29,655 bases of DNA, taken from the NCBI GenBank assembly GCA_964512675.1, contig CAZEJR010000025.1, forward strand, positions 1 through 29,655, written 5' to 3'. The notes under the pieces are model-generated. The model was not told the origin of the DNA, made no database searches, and saw only the letters and a program-made list of their open reading frames with translations. Positions 22,202 through 29,655 of the stretch are shown piece after piece; position 1 is the first letter of the stretch; each line of letters starts with the position of its first letter. This stretch comes from A07HB70 sp964512675 (GTDB taxonomy: Archaea > Halobacteriota > Halobacteria > Halobacteriales > Haloferacaceae). The translations under genes were made by a program, and so were the position numbers.

Positions 22202-24016
22202 CTACTCCACGGCGGCGCCGGCCTCACGCAGCGCCGCGAACGTCCGGTCGCCGTCTATCACGGCAGTCAGCCGGTCGGCCAGCCCCTCGACCGGGAGCCG
22301 GACCTGTGCGGTCGTGTCGCGGTCGCGGACGGTCACGGTGTCCGGCCCGTCCCCCTCCAGCCCCTCGTGGTCGACGGTCACGCACAGCGGCGTCCCGACC
22401 TCGTCCTGTCGCCGGTAGCGCCGGCCGATGTTGCCCGACTCGTCGTACGTCACCGACAGGCCGGCGGCGCGGAGGGTTCGCGCGACGGACTCGGCGACGT
22501 CTACCAGCGCACCGTCGTTGCTCATCAGCGGGAAGACGCCGACGGCTGTCGGCGCCACGACCGGCGAGAGCGCGAGCGCGGTGCGTGGCTCGCCGTCCAC
22601 CTCGTCCTCGCGGTAGCCGTGCGCGAGCAGGGTGTACACCGTCCGGTCGACCCCGAACGACGGCTCGACGACGTGTGGCCTGACCTGTTCACCGGCCTCC
22701 GTGACCGTCTCGACGGCGAAGTTCGCCACGTCGCTCGCGACGGTGACCGCGTCGCCGTCGACGGACACCGTCACCGACTCGCCCTCGAACGCCGACCGGT
22801 CGCGCCCGGCGAGGTCGCGAAGGGCCTCGACCACGTCCGTCGCCCGCTCGCCGTGCTCCGGTCCCAGGACACTCATGTCGGGGTCGACGGTCGCGCGTTC
22901 GACCTCGCGGGGCTCGTCGTACTGACGGAACAGCGTGAACGACTCGTCGCCGTACTCGGCGTGCTTCGAGAGGTCGTACGCCCCGCGGTCGGAGATCCCG
23001 GCGATCTCGATCCACCGACCGACGGTGGGGTCCGCGGCGAGTGCCGCGGCGTCGACCCCGCCGTCCACCTCGCTCTCGGCGTCCCAGCAGTCGCTGGCGT
23101 AGTGTGCTCGCTCGCCCGCGAGGTGCTGGCGGAACCGCAGCCGGTCGCCGTCGACGCCGATCCGGTCGTACCACTCGCGGGCGACCCCGAGGAAGTACGC
23201 CACCCACGTCGACCCGACGACACCCTCGTCGACGGCCTCGCGGACGGTCCGGGTCAGGTACGACCCGCCGTCACGCTCCTGTGCTGCCGCGGGGTAGAGC
23301 CGGAGCTCGACGTCTGTGACCGTCTCGAGCGGCGGGTCGTCGTCGGCCGGGTCGACGAACTGCTCCAGCTCTGCCTGCGTGAACTCCCGCGTCCTGACGA
23401 TGCCGCGGCGCGGACTGATCTCGTTGCGGTACGCGGGCCCGATCTGGGTGACGCCGAACGGCAACCGTGTGCGTGCGTACTCCTTCAGCCGGGGGAACTC
23501 GACGAAGATGGCCTGTGCCGTCTCCGGACGGAGGTAGCCCGGCTGGCCGTCGCCGGGGCCGATCGCGGTCTCGAACATCAGGTTGAACGCCTCGACCGAC
23601 CGCCCGGCCAGCGCCGCGCCACAGTCCGGACAGGCGATCCCGTGGTCGGCGACGAGGTTCTCCACCTCGGGGACCGGCAGGGACTCGGCGTCCTCGACGT
23701 CGGTCTCGTCCTCGACCAGGTGGTCGGCGCGGTGGGACTCACCACACTCGGCACAGGCGACGAGCATGTCGTCGAAGCCGTCGAGGTGGCCGGAGGCCTC
23801 GAAGACGGCCTCGGGCATCACCGTCGGCCCGGCTATCTCCTCGTTTCCGAGGCGGGTGGTAAACGTCTCGCGCCACGCCTCCTCGACGTTGCGCTTCAGC
23901 GCCGCGCCCTGCGGGCCGAAGGTGTAGAAGCCGGCGACGCCGCCGTACGCGCCGGCGGCGCCGAAGTAGAACCCGCGGCGGACCGCGAGTTCGGCGAGCG
24001 CGTCGGGGTCAGTCAT
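22202..24016 (-). CDS. glyS: Glycyl-tRNA synthetase (archaeal/eukaryotic class II type)
   Basis: This is a 604-residue enzyme that charges tRNA-Gly. The N-terminus ELAVRRGFYFGAAGAYGGVA leads into class II motif 1. A Zn-binding-like insertion carries CAECGESHRADHL and CPDCGAAL. GYLRPETAQAIFVEFPRL and motif 2, YRNEISPRRGIVRTREF, are unmistakable. Motif 3 is around EPSFGVDRTVYTLLAH. A C-terminal anticodon-binding domain (LSPVVAPTAVGVFPL to the end) is complete. Most archaea call this glyS. The ATG at 24016 has no TATA at the usual distance; the nearest good one is about 255 bases upstream (24268-24275), implying an unusually long leader. Confidence 0.95.
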   Translation of the reverse strand: MTDPDALAELAVRRGFYFGAAGAYGGVAGFYTFGPQGAALKRNVEEAWRETFTTRLGNEEIAGPTVMPEAVFEASGHLDGFDDMLVACAECGESHRADHLVEDETDVEDAESLPVPEVENLVADHGIACPDCGAALAGRSVEAFNLMFETAIGPGDGQPGYLRPETAQAIFVEFPRLKEYARTRLPFGVTQIGPAYRNEISPRRGIVRTREFTQAELEQFVDPADDDPPLETVTDVELRLYPAAAQERDGGSYLTRTVREAVDEGVVGSTWVAYFLGVAREWYDRIGVDGDRLRFRQHLAGERAHYASDCWDAESEVDGGVDAAALAADPTVGRWIEIAGISDRGAYDLSKHAEYGDESFTLFRQYDEPREVERATVDPDMSVLGPEHGERATDVVEALRDLAGRDRSAFEGESVTVSVDGDAVTVASDVANFAVETVTEAGEQVRPHVVEPSFGVDRTVYTLLAHGYREDEVDGEPRTALALSPVVAPTAVGVFPLMSNDGALVDVAESVARTLRAAGLSVTYDESGNIGRRYRRQDEVGTPLCVTVDHEGLEGDGPDTVTVRDRDTTAQVRLPVEGLADRLTAVIDGDRTFAALREAGAAVE

Positions 24017-24174
24017 ACAGGGCGTCCCGTGGGGGTCGCGCGAACCGGGCAGAGCGCGCTGTCGTCGGCGGGCGGTACGGTCGGGTCGCGGTTGGTCGGG
24101 TCGTGGACATGTCGTGTCGGTTGTCGTGGTCGGCGGGCGGGGCGAGGAGACGAGTGTTGTGGTGTGGTGCGGCC

Positions 24175-24243
24175 TCAGCGGGCCGCTCCGCCGACGGCAC
24201 CGCTCGTCTGCCGGTCCGCCCGGCTGCGAGCGGTGACTGTCAT
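24175..24243 (-). CDS. Possible 22-residue leader ORF upstream of glyS
   Basis: ATG 24243 opens MTVTARSRADRQTSGAVGGA and ends AR at a TGA (24177-24175). It lies exactly where a leaderless start should be, 28 bases after a TATA-like CTACAAGT. Near its end it has Gly codons GGT, GGC and GGA within six codons, directly upstream of a glycyl-tRNA synthetase gene. It is basic and could be chance. A 63-codon frame (24200-24009) overlaps it and the glyS start but is His/Arg/Pro-rich and not coding-like. The rest of 24017-24289 is an AC-rich, weakly structured strand. Confidence 0.25.
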   Translation of the reverse strand: MTVTARSRADRQTSGAVGGAAR

Positions 24244-24265
24244 CGACCCCCGGTAACGAGGCGCA

Positions 24266-24281
24266 GAACTTGTAGCCTGCG
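24266..24281 (-). promoter_or_regulatory. Promoter-like element probably serving glyS
   Basis: The minus strand reads CGCAGGCTACAAGTTC, beginning nine bases after the stop codon of the CBS gene. The first 12 bases recur exactly in the promoter of that CBS gene (25176-25187). The spacing to ATG 24243 is that of a leaderless start. Confidence 0.45.
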
Positions 24282-24289
24282 GAGTCGCG

Positions 24290-25150
24290 TCACGCCGCGA
24301 TGCCGTCGAGCGCACCGAGCAGGTCGACGTCCCGGACGACGCCCGCGAGCGACCCGCCGGCGACCAGCGGGAGCTGCTCGACGTCCTCGCGCATCATCGC
24401 CCGGGCGGCCTCGCGGGCGGTCTTGCGCCGTGTCACCGTCGTCACGTCCGCCGTCATGAACTTCCGAACCGGCTCGGCGGGAATCTCGACGTTCCGCGTC
24501 GGCAGGTAGCGGTTGCCGGTCGGCTTGATCCCCTCCCACATCCACTCGTCGTCCTGCCCGGCGACGGACTCGCCGGTGTCGTCCTCGCCCTCGACGACGC
24601 GCGCGACGGCGACGATGTCGACCTCCGTGACGATGCCGGCCATGTCGCCCTCGTCGTCCAGCACGGCTGCGTAGGGGACGTCCGCGTGGTACAGCTCCCG
24701 CTCGGCGACCGTCAGCGGCGTCTCGACGTAGGTGGTGTTCACCGCCCGCCCCGCGAGGTCGCCGACCGACGTCTCGCCGGCGACGTCGCCGCGGGCGACC
24801 GCGCGCACGACGTCGGTGACGGTGACGACACCGACGAGGCCGTCGTCGACGACGGGCGCCCGGCGCTCGCCCGTCTCGCGCATCTGCCGGGCGGCGTCGA
24901 CGAGCGACGTGTCCGGCGCGACGGTCGACACCTCACGGAGCAGCAGCGCGAGCTGGTTCTCCTCCGGCTGTTCGATCAGGTCCCCGCGGGACAGCAGGCC
25001 GCGGTACGTCTCGCCCTCCGCCGTCTCCTTTAGGACCGGGAGCGACGAGAAGCCGCGCTCCTGGAGGTAGCTGAGCGCGTCGTCCCGCGTGCCGGGGAGC
25101 GAGACGGTCACCACCTCCTCGCGTGGTGTCATCGCGTCGGCGACGTCCAT
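24290..25150 (-). CDS. Protein with four CBS motifs (two Bateman pairs)
   Basis: This is a 286-residue soluble protein made of CBS motifs: about 1-60 (MDVADAMTPREEVVTVSLPG, then RGFSSLPVLKE), 70-125 (VAPDTSLVDAARQMRETGE, then APVVDDGLVGVVTVTDVVRA), 135-185 (TYVETPLTVAERELYHADVP, AGIVTEVDIV) and 225-286 (FMTADVTTVTRRKTAREAAR, then LPLVAGGSLAGVVRDVDLLG). CBS pairs bind adenosine nucleotides or S-adenosylmethionine and usually act as energy or ligand sensors. No catalytic domain is attached, so it likely acts on a partner. The ATG at 25150 is fixed by a TATA-like element 27 bases upstream. Longer open sequence upstream is non-coding and overlaps the divergent spacer. Confidence 0.88.
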   Translation of the reverse strand: MDVADAMTPREEVVTVSLPGTRDDALSYLQERGFSSLPVLKETAEGETYRGLLSRGDLIEQPEENQLALLLREVSTVAPDTSLVDAARQMRETGERRAPVVDDGLVGVVTVTDVVRAVARGDVAGETSVGDLAGRAVNTTYVETPLTVAERELYHADVPYAAVLDDEGDMAGIVTEVDIVAVARVVEGEDDTGESVAGQDDEWMWEGIKPTGNRYLPTRNVEIPAEPVRKFMTADVTTVTRRKTAREAARAMMREDVEQLPLVAGGSLAGVVRDVDLLGALDGIAA

Positions 25151-25173
25151 GCGCTCCCGGACGTCGCGCCCCC

Positions 25174-25187
25174 ATTTGTAGCCTGCG
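25174..25187 (-). promoter_or_regulatory. TATA-like box of the CBS-motif gene
   Basis: The minus strand reads CGCAGGCTACAAAT, with CTACAAAT centred 27 bases before ATG 25150. It shares 12 identical bases with the element at 24270-24281. The remaining spacer to 25411 holds a small hairpin (CGCGAC at 25314-25319 and GTCGCG at 25325-25330) and the plus-strand promoter below. Confidence 0.55.
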
Positions 25188-25379
25188 CCCCGGCGCGTCG
25201 CTCGTGTGCCGGTCGCGCCACCCCCCGACAGCACCGAGTCCCCGCCCCACCGGACGGGTGTACGGACGACGACTGTCTCCCGACCGCCGCGGTGGACGAC
25301 GGCGACGGCGGCCCGCGACTCGTGGTCGCGACCCCCTGCCGCGACGGCGCGTGGCGTCGCGGTAGCCCCGTCGCCGAGG

Positions 25380-25387
25380 ACTTTTGA
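25380..25387 (+). promoter_or_regulatory. TATA-like box of the PPC gene
   Basis: ACTTTTGA at 25380-25387 lies about 28 bases before the ATG at 25412, and should serve both the PPC gene and polC, which overlap. Confidence 0.55.
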
Positions 25388-25411
25388 CCCGTGCCCCCGT
25401 CCCGACGCGCC

Positions 25412-25834
25412 ATGGACGGACGAGAGCTGACGGTGACGGGCGAGTATCTCGGCCGCCTCGAACACGGGGCCGACTGGCGCGCCGAGATCGAGTCCCTCGC
25501 CGCCGACTACGGGGTCGACGCGGGCTGGTTCTGGGCGATGGGGGCCGTACAGGACGCCGAGGTCTGGTACTACGACCAGACCGACCGGGAGTTCCGCTCC
25601 GTACAGTTCGACGAGCGACTCGAGGTCGCGGCCTGCGTCGGCAACGTCGCGCGCCTCGACGGCGAGCGGTTCGCCCACACCCACGCGGTGCTGTCCCGGT
25701 CGAGCGGGCAGGCGCTCGCGGGCCACCTCGACGCGGGGACGGTGTTCGCCGGCGAGTGTCACCTCCGCGCGTTCGCCGACCCGCTGGAGCGGACGTACGA
25801 CGAGCAGACCGGCCTCGACCTCTGGGAGCCGTAG
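25412..25834 (+). CDS. PPC/DUF296 domain protein
   Basis: This is a 140-residue protein made of one PPC (plants and prokaryotes conserved, DUF296) domain. Typical features are YLGRLEHGADWRAEIESLA, GWFWAMGAVQDAEVWYYD, and the histidine-containing core FAHTHAVLSRSSGQALAGHL (His89, His91, His105), followed by GTVFAGECHLRAFADPLERT. In plants the domain partners an AT-hook. Prokaryotic stand-alone members form trimers and may bind metal or DNA, but their role is unclear. The ATG at 25412 is set by the TATA-like element upstream. Its TAG overlaps the GTG of polC by one base, so the two are translated from one message. Confidence 0.85.
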   Translation: MDGRELTVTGEYLGRLEHGADWRAEIESLAADYGVDAGWFWAMGAVQDAEVWYYDQTDREFRSVQFDERLEVAACVGNVARLDGERFAHTHAVLSRSSGQALAGHLDAGTVFAGECHLRAFADPLERTYDEQTGLDLWEP

Positions 25835-28800
25835 TGCGCGACGACGACCGGCGCTACTTCGAGCGGATCGAACGCCGTCTCGACGAGGCGTTCGACCGCG
25901 CCGAGGCGGCCCGCGCCCGCGGGTTCGACCCCGCGACCGACGTCGAGATTCCGGTCGCGGAGGACATGGCCGCTCGGGTAGAGAAGGTTCTCGGTATCGA
26001 CGGCGTCGCCGAACGCGTCCGCGAACTCGACGCGACCCACACCCGCGAGGAGGCCGCGCTCGCCCTCGCGGAGGACTTCGCCGCCGGTCGGGTCGGCGAC
26101 TACGACACCCGCGCCGGCACGATCGAGGGCGCCGTACGGACCGCCGTTGCCCTCCTCACCGAGGGGGTCGTCGCCGCGCCGATCGAGGGCATCGACCGTG
26201 TCGAGATCTTAGAGAACGACGACGGGAGCGAGTTCGTCAGCGTCCACTACGCCGGTCCGATCCGGTCTGCCGGCGGGACGGGCCAGGCGCTCTCGGTTCT
26301 CGTCGCGGACTACGCCCGCGCGCTCACCGGTCTCTCGGCGTACCGTCCTCGCGACGACGAGGTCGAGCGTTACGTCGAGGAGGTCGGACTGTACGACGAC
26401 GAGCAGGGCCTCCAGTACTCGCCGAAGGACGCCGAGACGCGCCACATCGCCGAACACGTCCCGGTGATGCTCGACGGCGAGGCGACCGGCGACGCCGAGG
26501 TGTCGGGCTACCGCGACCTCGAGCGGGTCGACTCGAACGCCGCCCGCGGGGGGATGTGTCTCGTCCTCGCAGAGGGGATCGCGCTAAAGGCCTCGAAGAT
26601 CCGGCGCTACACGCGCGAACTCGACGAGCTCGACTGGCCGTGGCTCCAGGCCCTCATCGACGGGACCGTCGGCCACGACGACGAGGCGAGCGGCGGCGAG
26701 GACGAGCCGGAGACGGCGCCCGACGACGACCCGGCAGCCGACACGTCCGCCGGCCCGTCTCGCGCGGAGCCGTCGGAGACGTTCCTCCACGACCTCATCG
26801 CCGGTCGGCCCGTCTTCGGACATCCGAGCGAGGCCGGGGGCTTTCGCCTGCGCTACGGTCGTGCCCGCAATCACGGGTTCGCGACCGCCGGCGTCCACCC
26901 GGCGACGATGCACGTCGTCGACGACTTCCTCGCGACCGGGACACAGATCAAGACCGAGCGGCCCGGCAAGGCCGCGGGTGTCGTCCCCGTCGACAGTATC
27001 GACGGCCCGACGGTCCGTCTCGCGGACGGGACGGTCCGACGGATCGACGACCCCGAAGAGGCGCGGGCGCTCCAGAACGGCGTCGAGGCGGTTCTCGACC
27101 TCGGCGAGTACCTCGTCAACTACGGCGAGTTCGTCGAGAACAACCGCCCGCTCGCGCCCGCCGGCTACGCGTTCGAGTGGTGGATGACGGAGCTGGAGGC
27201 GACCGACGCCGACGTCCAGGCGCTCAGAGACGACGCCCGCGCGGACCTGCGCGAGCCGTCGCCGGAGCGTGCGCTCTCGCTGGCCCGCGAGTACGACGCG
27301 CCGCTTCACCCGAGCTACACCTACTGCTGGCACGACGTGAGCGTCGCGGCGTTCGAGTCACTGGCCGAGACGGTCGCGACCTCGGGCCGGGTCGCAGACG
27401 CGGAGGCCGACGGCGGCGCCGCTGTCGGTCACGGGGCCGCTACGCCGACGGACGAACTCGTCCTGCCCGCGGACGACGAGACGGCCCGGACGCTCGAGAC
27501 CCTCCTGGTCGAACACCGGCAGGGCGGGTCGATTCGCGTCCCCGACTGGCGCCCGCTGGTCGCGTCGCTCGGCCTCGACGCCGGCCTCGACCGGACGTGG
27601 ACCGACCTGCCCGACGAGGCCCGGGCGTGGGACGGCGGCGAGAGCGCCCTCGCCGCGGTCGACGCCGTCGCGCCGTTCGCCGTACGCGAGCGCGCTCCGA
27701 CCCGCGTCGGCTGCCGGATGGGTCGCCCGGAGAAGTCGGAGTCGCGTGACCTCTCGCCCGCCGTCCACACCCTGTTCCCGATCGGCGAGACCGGCGGGAG
27801 CCAGCGCGACGTGACACAGGCCGCCGGGACGACGACGGGCCCGGCGGGCGAGCCCGTCGCGCTCTCGCTCGGCGACCGGCGCTGTCCGGGCTGCGGCGAA
27901 CACACCTTCCGTGTCCGCTGTGCGGAGTGTGAGCGCCACACCGAGCCGTACTACCAGTGCGACGACTGCGGACGCGTCCTCGACCCGGACGCGTCCGGGC
28001 GGGTCCACTGCGACCGCTGCGACCGCGACGTGACCTCGCCGCGAGAGTGGACCGTCGACCTGGACGCGCGCTACCGCGAGGCGCTCTCGCGGGTCGGCGA
28101 GCGCGAGACGGCCTTCCCGATCCTCAAGGGTGTCAAGGGGCTCACCTCCGCGAACGAGACGCCGGAGGCGATGGAGAAGGGCGTCCTCCGCGCGAAACAC
28201 GACGTGACGGCGTTCAAAGACGGCACCGTCCGCTACGACATGACCGACCTGCCCGTCACCGCCGTCCGGCCCGCGGAGCTGGACGTGAGCGCCGACGACC
28301 TCCGGGCGCTGGGCTACGAGACGGACATCGACGGCGACCCGCTCCGGTTCGACGACCAGCTCGTCGAACTGAAGGTCCAGGACGTGGTGCTGTCCGACGG
28401 CGCCGCCGAGCACATGCTACGGACGGCCGACTTCGTCGACGACCTCCTCACCTCGCTGTACGACCTCCCGACGTTCTACGACGTCGACGACCGGGGCGAC
28501 CTCGTCGGCGAACTCGTGTTCGGGATGGCCCCGCACACCTCGGCGGCGGTGGTGGGGCGCGTCGTGGGCTTTACCAGCGCGGCGGTCGGATACGCGCATC
28601 CGTACTTTCACGCGGCGAAGCGCCGGAACTGCTTCCATCCCGACACGGAGCTCTGGGTCCGCGACGAGGACGGCGCGTGGCACCACGACCGGGTCGAGCG
28701 GTTCGTCGAGGACCGTCTCGACCCCGAGACGGCCCGCACGGACGACGTCGGAACGATAGTGTCGGAGCTCGACGGCGACGTCGCCGTTCCGTCGGTGACG

Positions 28801-29655
28801 GAGGACGGCGAGCAGGTGGTCAAGCCGGTCGAGGCCGTGTCGAAACACCCCGCGCCCGACCACCTCGTCCGGGTCGAGACGCGGAGCGGCCGGGAGCTGA
28901 CGGTGACGCCGGACCACTCGATGTGCCGGTGGTCAGACGGGATCGAACGCGTGCCTGCAGCCGACCTCTCGGCAGACGACTTCGTCCCCGTCCCGCGAAC
29001 CGCCGACCCGGACGCTCCGCCGTGGACCGGCCGGGCCGCCTCCGAGCGGCCGCGGCGCGCCGACGGCGGCGTCGCCGTGGACCCGGTCACGGGCGTCGAG
29101 TACGTTCGCTCCGATGTCGAACACACGTACTGTCTCACCGTCGCCGAGACACACACTCTCGTCGCCAACGGGATGGGGGTCTCGCAGTGTGACGGCGACG
29201 AAGACTGCGTCATGCTCCTCCTCGACGGCCTGTTGAACTTCTCGAAGGAGTTCCTCCCCGACCGGCGGGGCGGCAGCATGGACGCGCCCCTGGTGATGTC
29301 CTCGCGGGTCGACCCGACAGAGATCGACGACGAGGCACACAACGTCGACGTGGTCCGCGAGTACCCTCGCGAGTTCTACGAGCAGACCCGCGAGATGGCC
29401 GACCCGACGGAGGTGGACGTCCGCACCGCGGCGTCGACGCTCGGTACCGACGACCAGTACCGGGGGTTCGCCCACACCCACGACACGACGAACATCCACA
29501 TGGGGCCGGCGCTGTCGGCGTACAAGACGCTCGGGTCGATGACGGAGAAGACGGAGGCACAGCTCGAGCTGGCGCGCCGGCTCCGTGCCGTCGACGAGGG
29601 CGACGTCGCCGAGCGGATCATCGAGTACCACTTCCTGCCGGACCTCATCGGGAAC
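25834..29655 (+). CDS. polC: DNA polymerase II (PolD) large subunit DP2, with intein; truncated by window end
   Basis: This is the catalytic large subunit of the euryarchaeal replicative polymerase PolD, which pairs with the DP1 exonuclease subunit (not here). The window shows 1,274 codons from GTG 25834 (MRDDDRRYFERIERRLDEAF), with the stop beyond the edge. The N-terminal domain includes HYAGPIRSAGGTGQALSVLV. An acidic low-complexity linker occurs at about residues 280-317. A zinc cluster with repeated Cys pairs runs from CPGCG (684) to CDRC (729). The catalytic core begins FPILKGVKGLTSANETPEAM and reaches HPYFHAAKRRN, where a 186-residue intein interrupts it. After the intein come CDGDEDCVMLLLDGLLNFSK and PLVMSSRVDPTEIDDEAHNV. 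The CDGDED aspartates are the known active-site pair of DP2. Activity therefore depends on protein splicing. The gene overlaps the PPC gene by one base. Confidence 0.97.
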   Translation, partial: MRDDDRRYFERIERRLDEAFDRAEAARARGFDPATDVEIPVAEDMAARVEKVLGIDGVAERVRELDATHTREEAALALAEDFAAGRVGDYDTRAGTIEGAVRTAVALLTEGVVAAPIEGIDRVEILENDDGSEFVSVHYAGPIRSAGGTGQALSVLVADYARALTGLSAYRPRDDEVERYVEEVGLYDDEQGLQYSPKDAETRHIAEHVPVMLDGEATGDAEVSGYRDLERVDSNAARGGMCLVLAEGIALKASKIRRYTRELDELDWPWLQALIDGTVGHDDEASGGEDEPETAPDDDPAADTSAGPSRAEPSETFLHDLIAGRPVFGHPSEAGGFRLRYGRARNHGFATAGVHPATMHVVDDFLATGTQIKTERPGKAAGVVPVDSIDGPTVRLADGTVRRIDDPEEARALQNGVEAVLDLGEYLVNYGEFVENNRPLAPAGYAFEWWMTELEATDADVQALRDDARADLREPSPERALSLAREYDAPLHPSYTYCWHDVSVAAFESLAETVATSGRVADAEADGGAAVGHGAATPTDELVLPADDETARTLETLLVEHRQGGSIRVPDWRPLVASLGLDAGLDRTWTDLPDEARAWDGGESALAAVDAVAPFAVRERAPTRVGCRMGRPEKSESRDLSPAVHTLFPIGETGGSQRDVTQAAGTTTGPAGEPVALSLGDRRCPGCGEHTFRVRCAECERHTEPYYQCDDCGRVLDPDASGRVHCDRCDRDVTSPREWTVDLDARYREALSRVGERETAFPILKGVKGLTSANETPEAMEKGVLRAKHDVTAFKDGTVRYDMTDLPVTAVRPAELDVSADDLRALGYETDIDGDPLRFDDQLVELKVQDVVLSDGAAEHMLRTADFVDDLLTSLYDLPTFYDVDDRGDLVGELVFGMAPHTSAAVVGRVVGFTSAAVGYAHPYFHAAKRRNCFHPDTELWVRDEDGAWHHDRVERFVEDRLDPETARTDDVGTIVSELDGDVAVPSVTEDGEQVVKPVEAVSKHPAPDHLVRVETRSGRELTVTPDHSMCRWSDGIERVPAADLSADDFVPVPRTADPDAPPWTGRAASERPRRADGGVAVDPVTGVEYVRSDVEHTYCLTVAETHTLVANGMGVSQCDGDEDCVMLLLDGLLNFSKEFLPDRRGGSMDAPLVMSSRVDPTEIDDEAHNVDVVREYPREFYEQTREMADPTEVDVRTAASTLGTDDQYRGFAHTHDTTNIHMGPALSAYKTLGSMTEKTEAQLELARRLRAVDEGDVAERIIEYHFLPDLIGN
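28630..29187 (+). mobile_element. 186-residue mini-intein in DP2
   Basis: The intein runs from Cys933 to Gln1118 of the precursor. Block A is CFHPDTELWV. Block B is LVRVETRSGRELTVTPDHSM with its T-x-x-H. Block F is VEHTYCLTVAETHTLVANG, and block G is MGVSQ followed by extein Cys. The C-terminal residue is Gln with Ser before it, not the common His-Asn; DP2 inteins of Pyrococcus also end in Gln. The stretch between blocks B and F is only about 65 residues and has no LAGLIDADG motif, so it lacks a homing endonuclease and cannot spread by itself. Splicing joins AAKRRN to CDGDED, restoring the polymerase active site. Confidence 0.95.

Noticed and set aside
24009..24200. 63-codon frame ending inside the glyS start
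   Set aside because: The composition (His, Arg, Pro, Thr rich) is unlike haloarchaeal proteins, and there is no promoter or RBS at its GTG.
24017..24240. T-box or glycine riboswitch before glyS
   Set aside because: I could not identify T-box elements or a glycine-riboswitch core. The strand is AC-rich and weakly structured, and T-boxes are not known in Archaea.
22367..24256. 629-codon open frame antisense to glyS
   Set aside because: glyS is certain from its class II motifs. The opposite frame has no recognisable domain and is an echo of its codon pattern.
28630..29187. Homing endonuclease within the DP2 insertion
   Set aside because: The region between the splicing blocks is only about 65 residues and has no LAGLIDADG or HNH motif.

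Overview
The window (about 70% G+C by eye) is from a halophilic archaeon (Halobacteria). The predicted proteins are strongly acidic. Several gene families are typical of that class: LysW-dependent arginine synthesis, PolD large subunit, DUF2391, an amphi-Trp remnant and a 2'-5' RNA ligase-like protein. Many genes have an archaeal TATA-like box about 25-28 bases upstream of an ATG or GTG, which is the geometry of leaderless transcripts. A run of exactly 100 N (17107-17206) shows that this is a scaffolded draft assembly. I do not name a genus.

Layout. 1-2450: the tail of an unidentified gene, a broken amphi-Trp-domain gene, a 29-residue membrane micro-protein followed by a conserved hypothetical, then two minus-strand genes (a conserved hypothetical and a DUF2391 membrane protein). 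2574-4453: two divergent tandem-rhodanese sulfurtransferases separated by a 92-base nested inverted repeat. 4527-6729: a SpoIIM-domain membrane protein divergent from a helical haloarchaeal protein. 6852-9834: uvrB, converging one base away from a decayed winged-helix gene, then a 2'-5' RNA ligase-like protein. 9835-12012: an XPD/DinG-type helicase.

12100-18448 (minus) is a full LysW-carrier arginine operon in the order argW, argX, argC, argB, argD, argE, argF. 18658-21317 (minus) is argG-argH with its own promoter. Together they cover glutamate to arginine. ArgX attaches glutamate to the carrier protein ArgW, and ArgB, ArgC and ArgD convert it to LysW-bound ornithine. ArgE releases ornithine, and ArgF, ArgG and ArgH finish arginine. 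The genes are tightly packed with GTGA/ATGA overlaps. At the argX-argC junction a 68-base tandem repeat duplicates the argC ribosome-binding site and start codon, and it abuts the assembly gap.

21615-25150 (minus): a dolichol-kinase-like membrane protein, glycyl-tRNA synthetase with a possible 230-base leader, and a four-CBS-motif protein. 25412-29655 (plus): a PPC/DUF296 protein overlapping by one base the gene for the DNA polymerase D large subunit (DP2). DP2 runs off the window and carries a 186-residue mini-intein inserted directly before its catalytic CDGDED motif.

The least ordinary observations are the self-coupled 68-base mini-ORF repeat at argC, the 92-base nested inverted repeat between the rhodanese genes, the two decayed genes, the active-site intein, and the possible glycine-codon leader ORF before glyS. 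I saw no tRNA, rRNA, CRISPR array, transposase or prophage gene. I did not find a clear multi-gene novel system.
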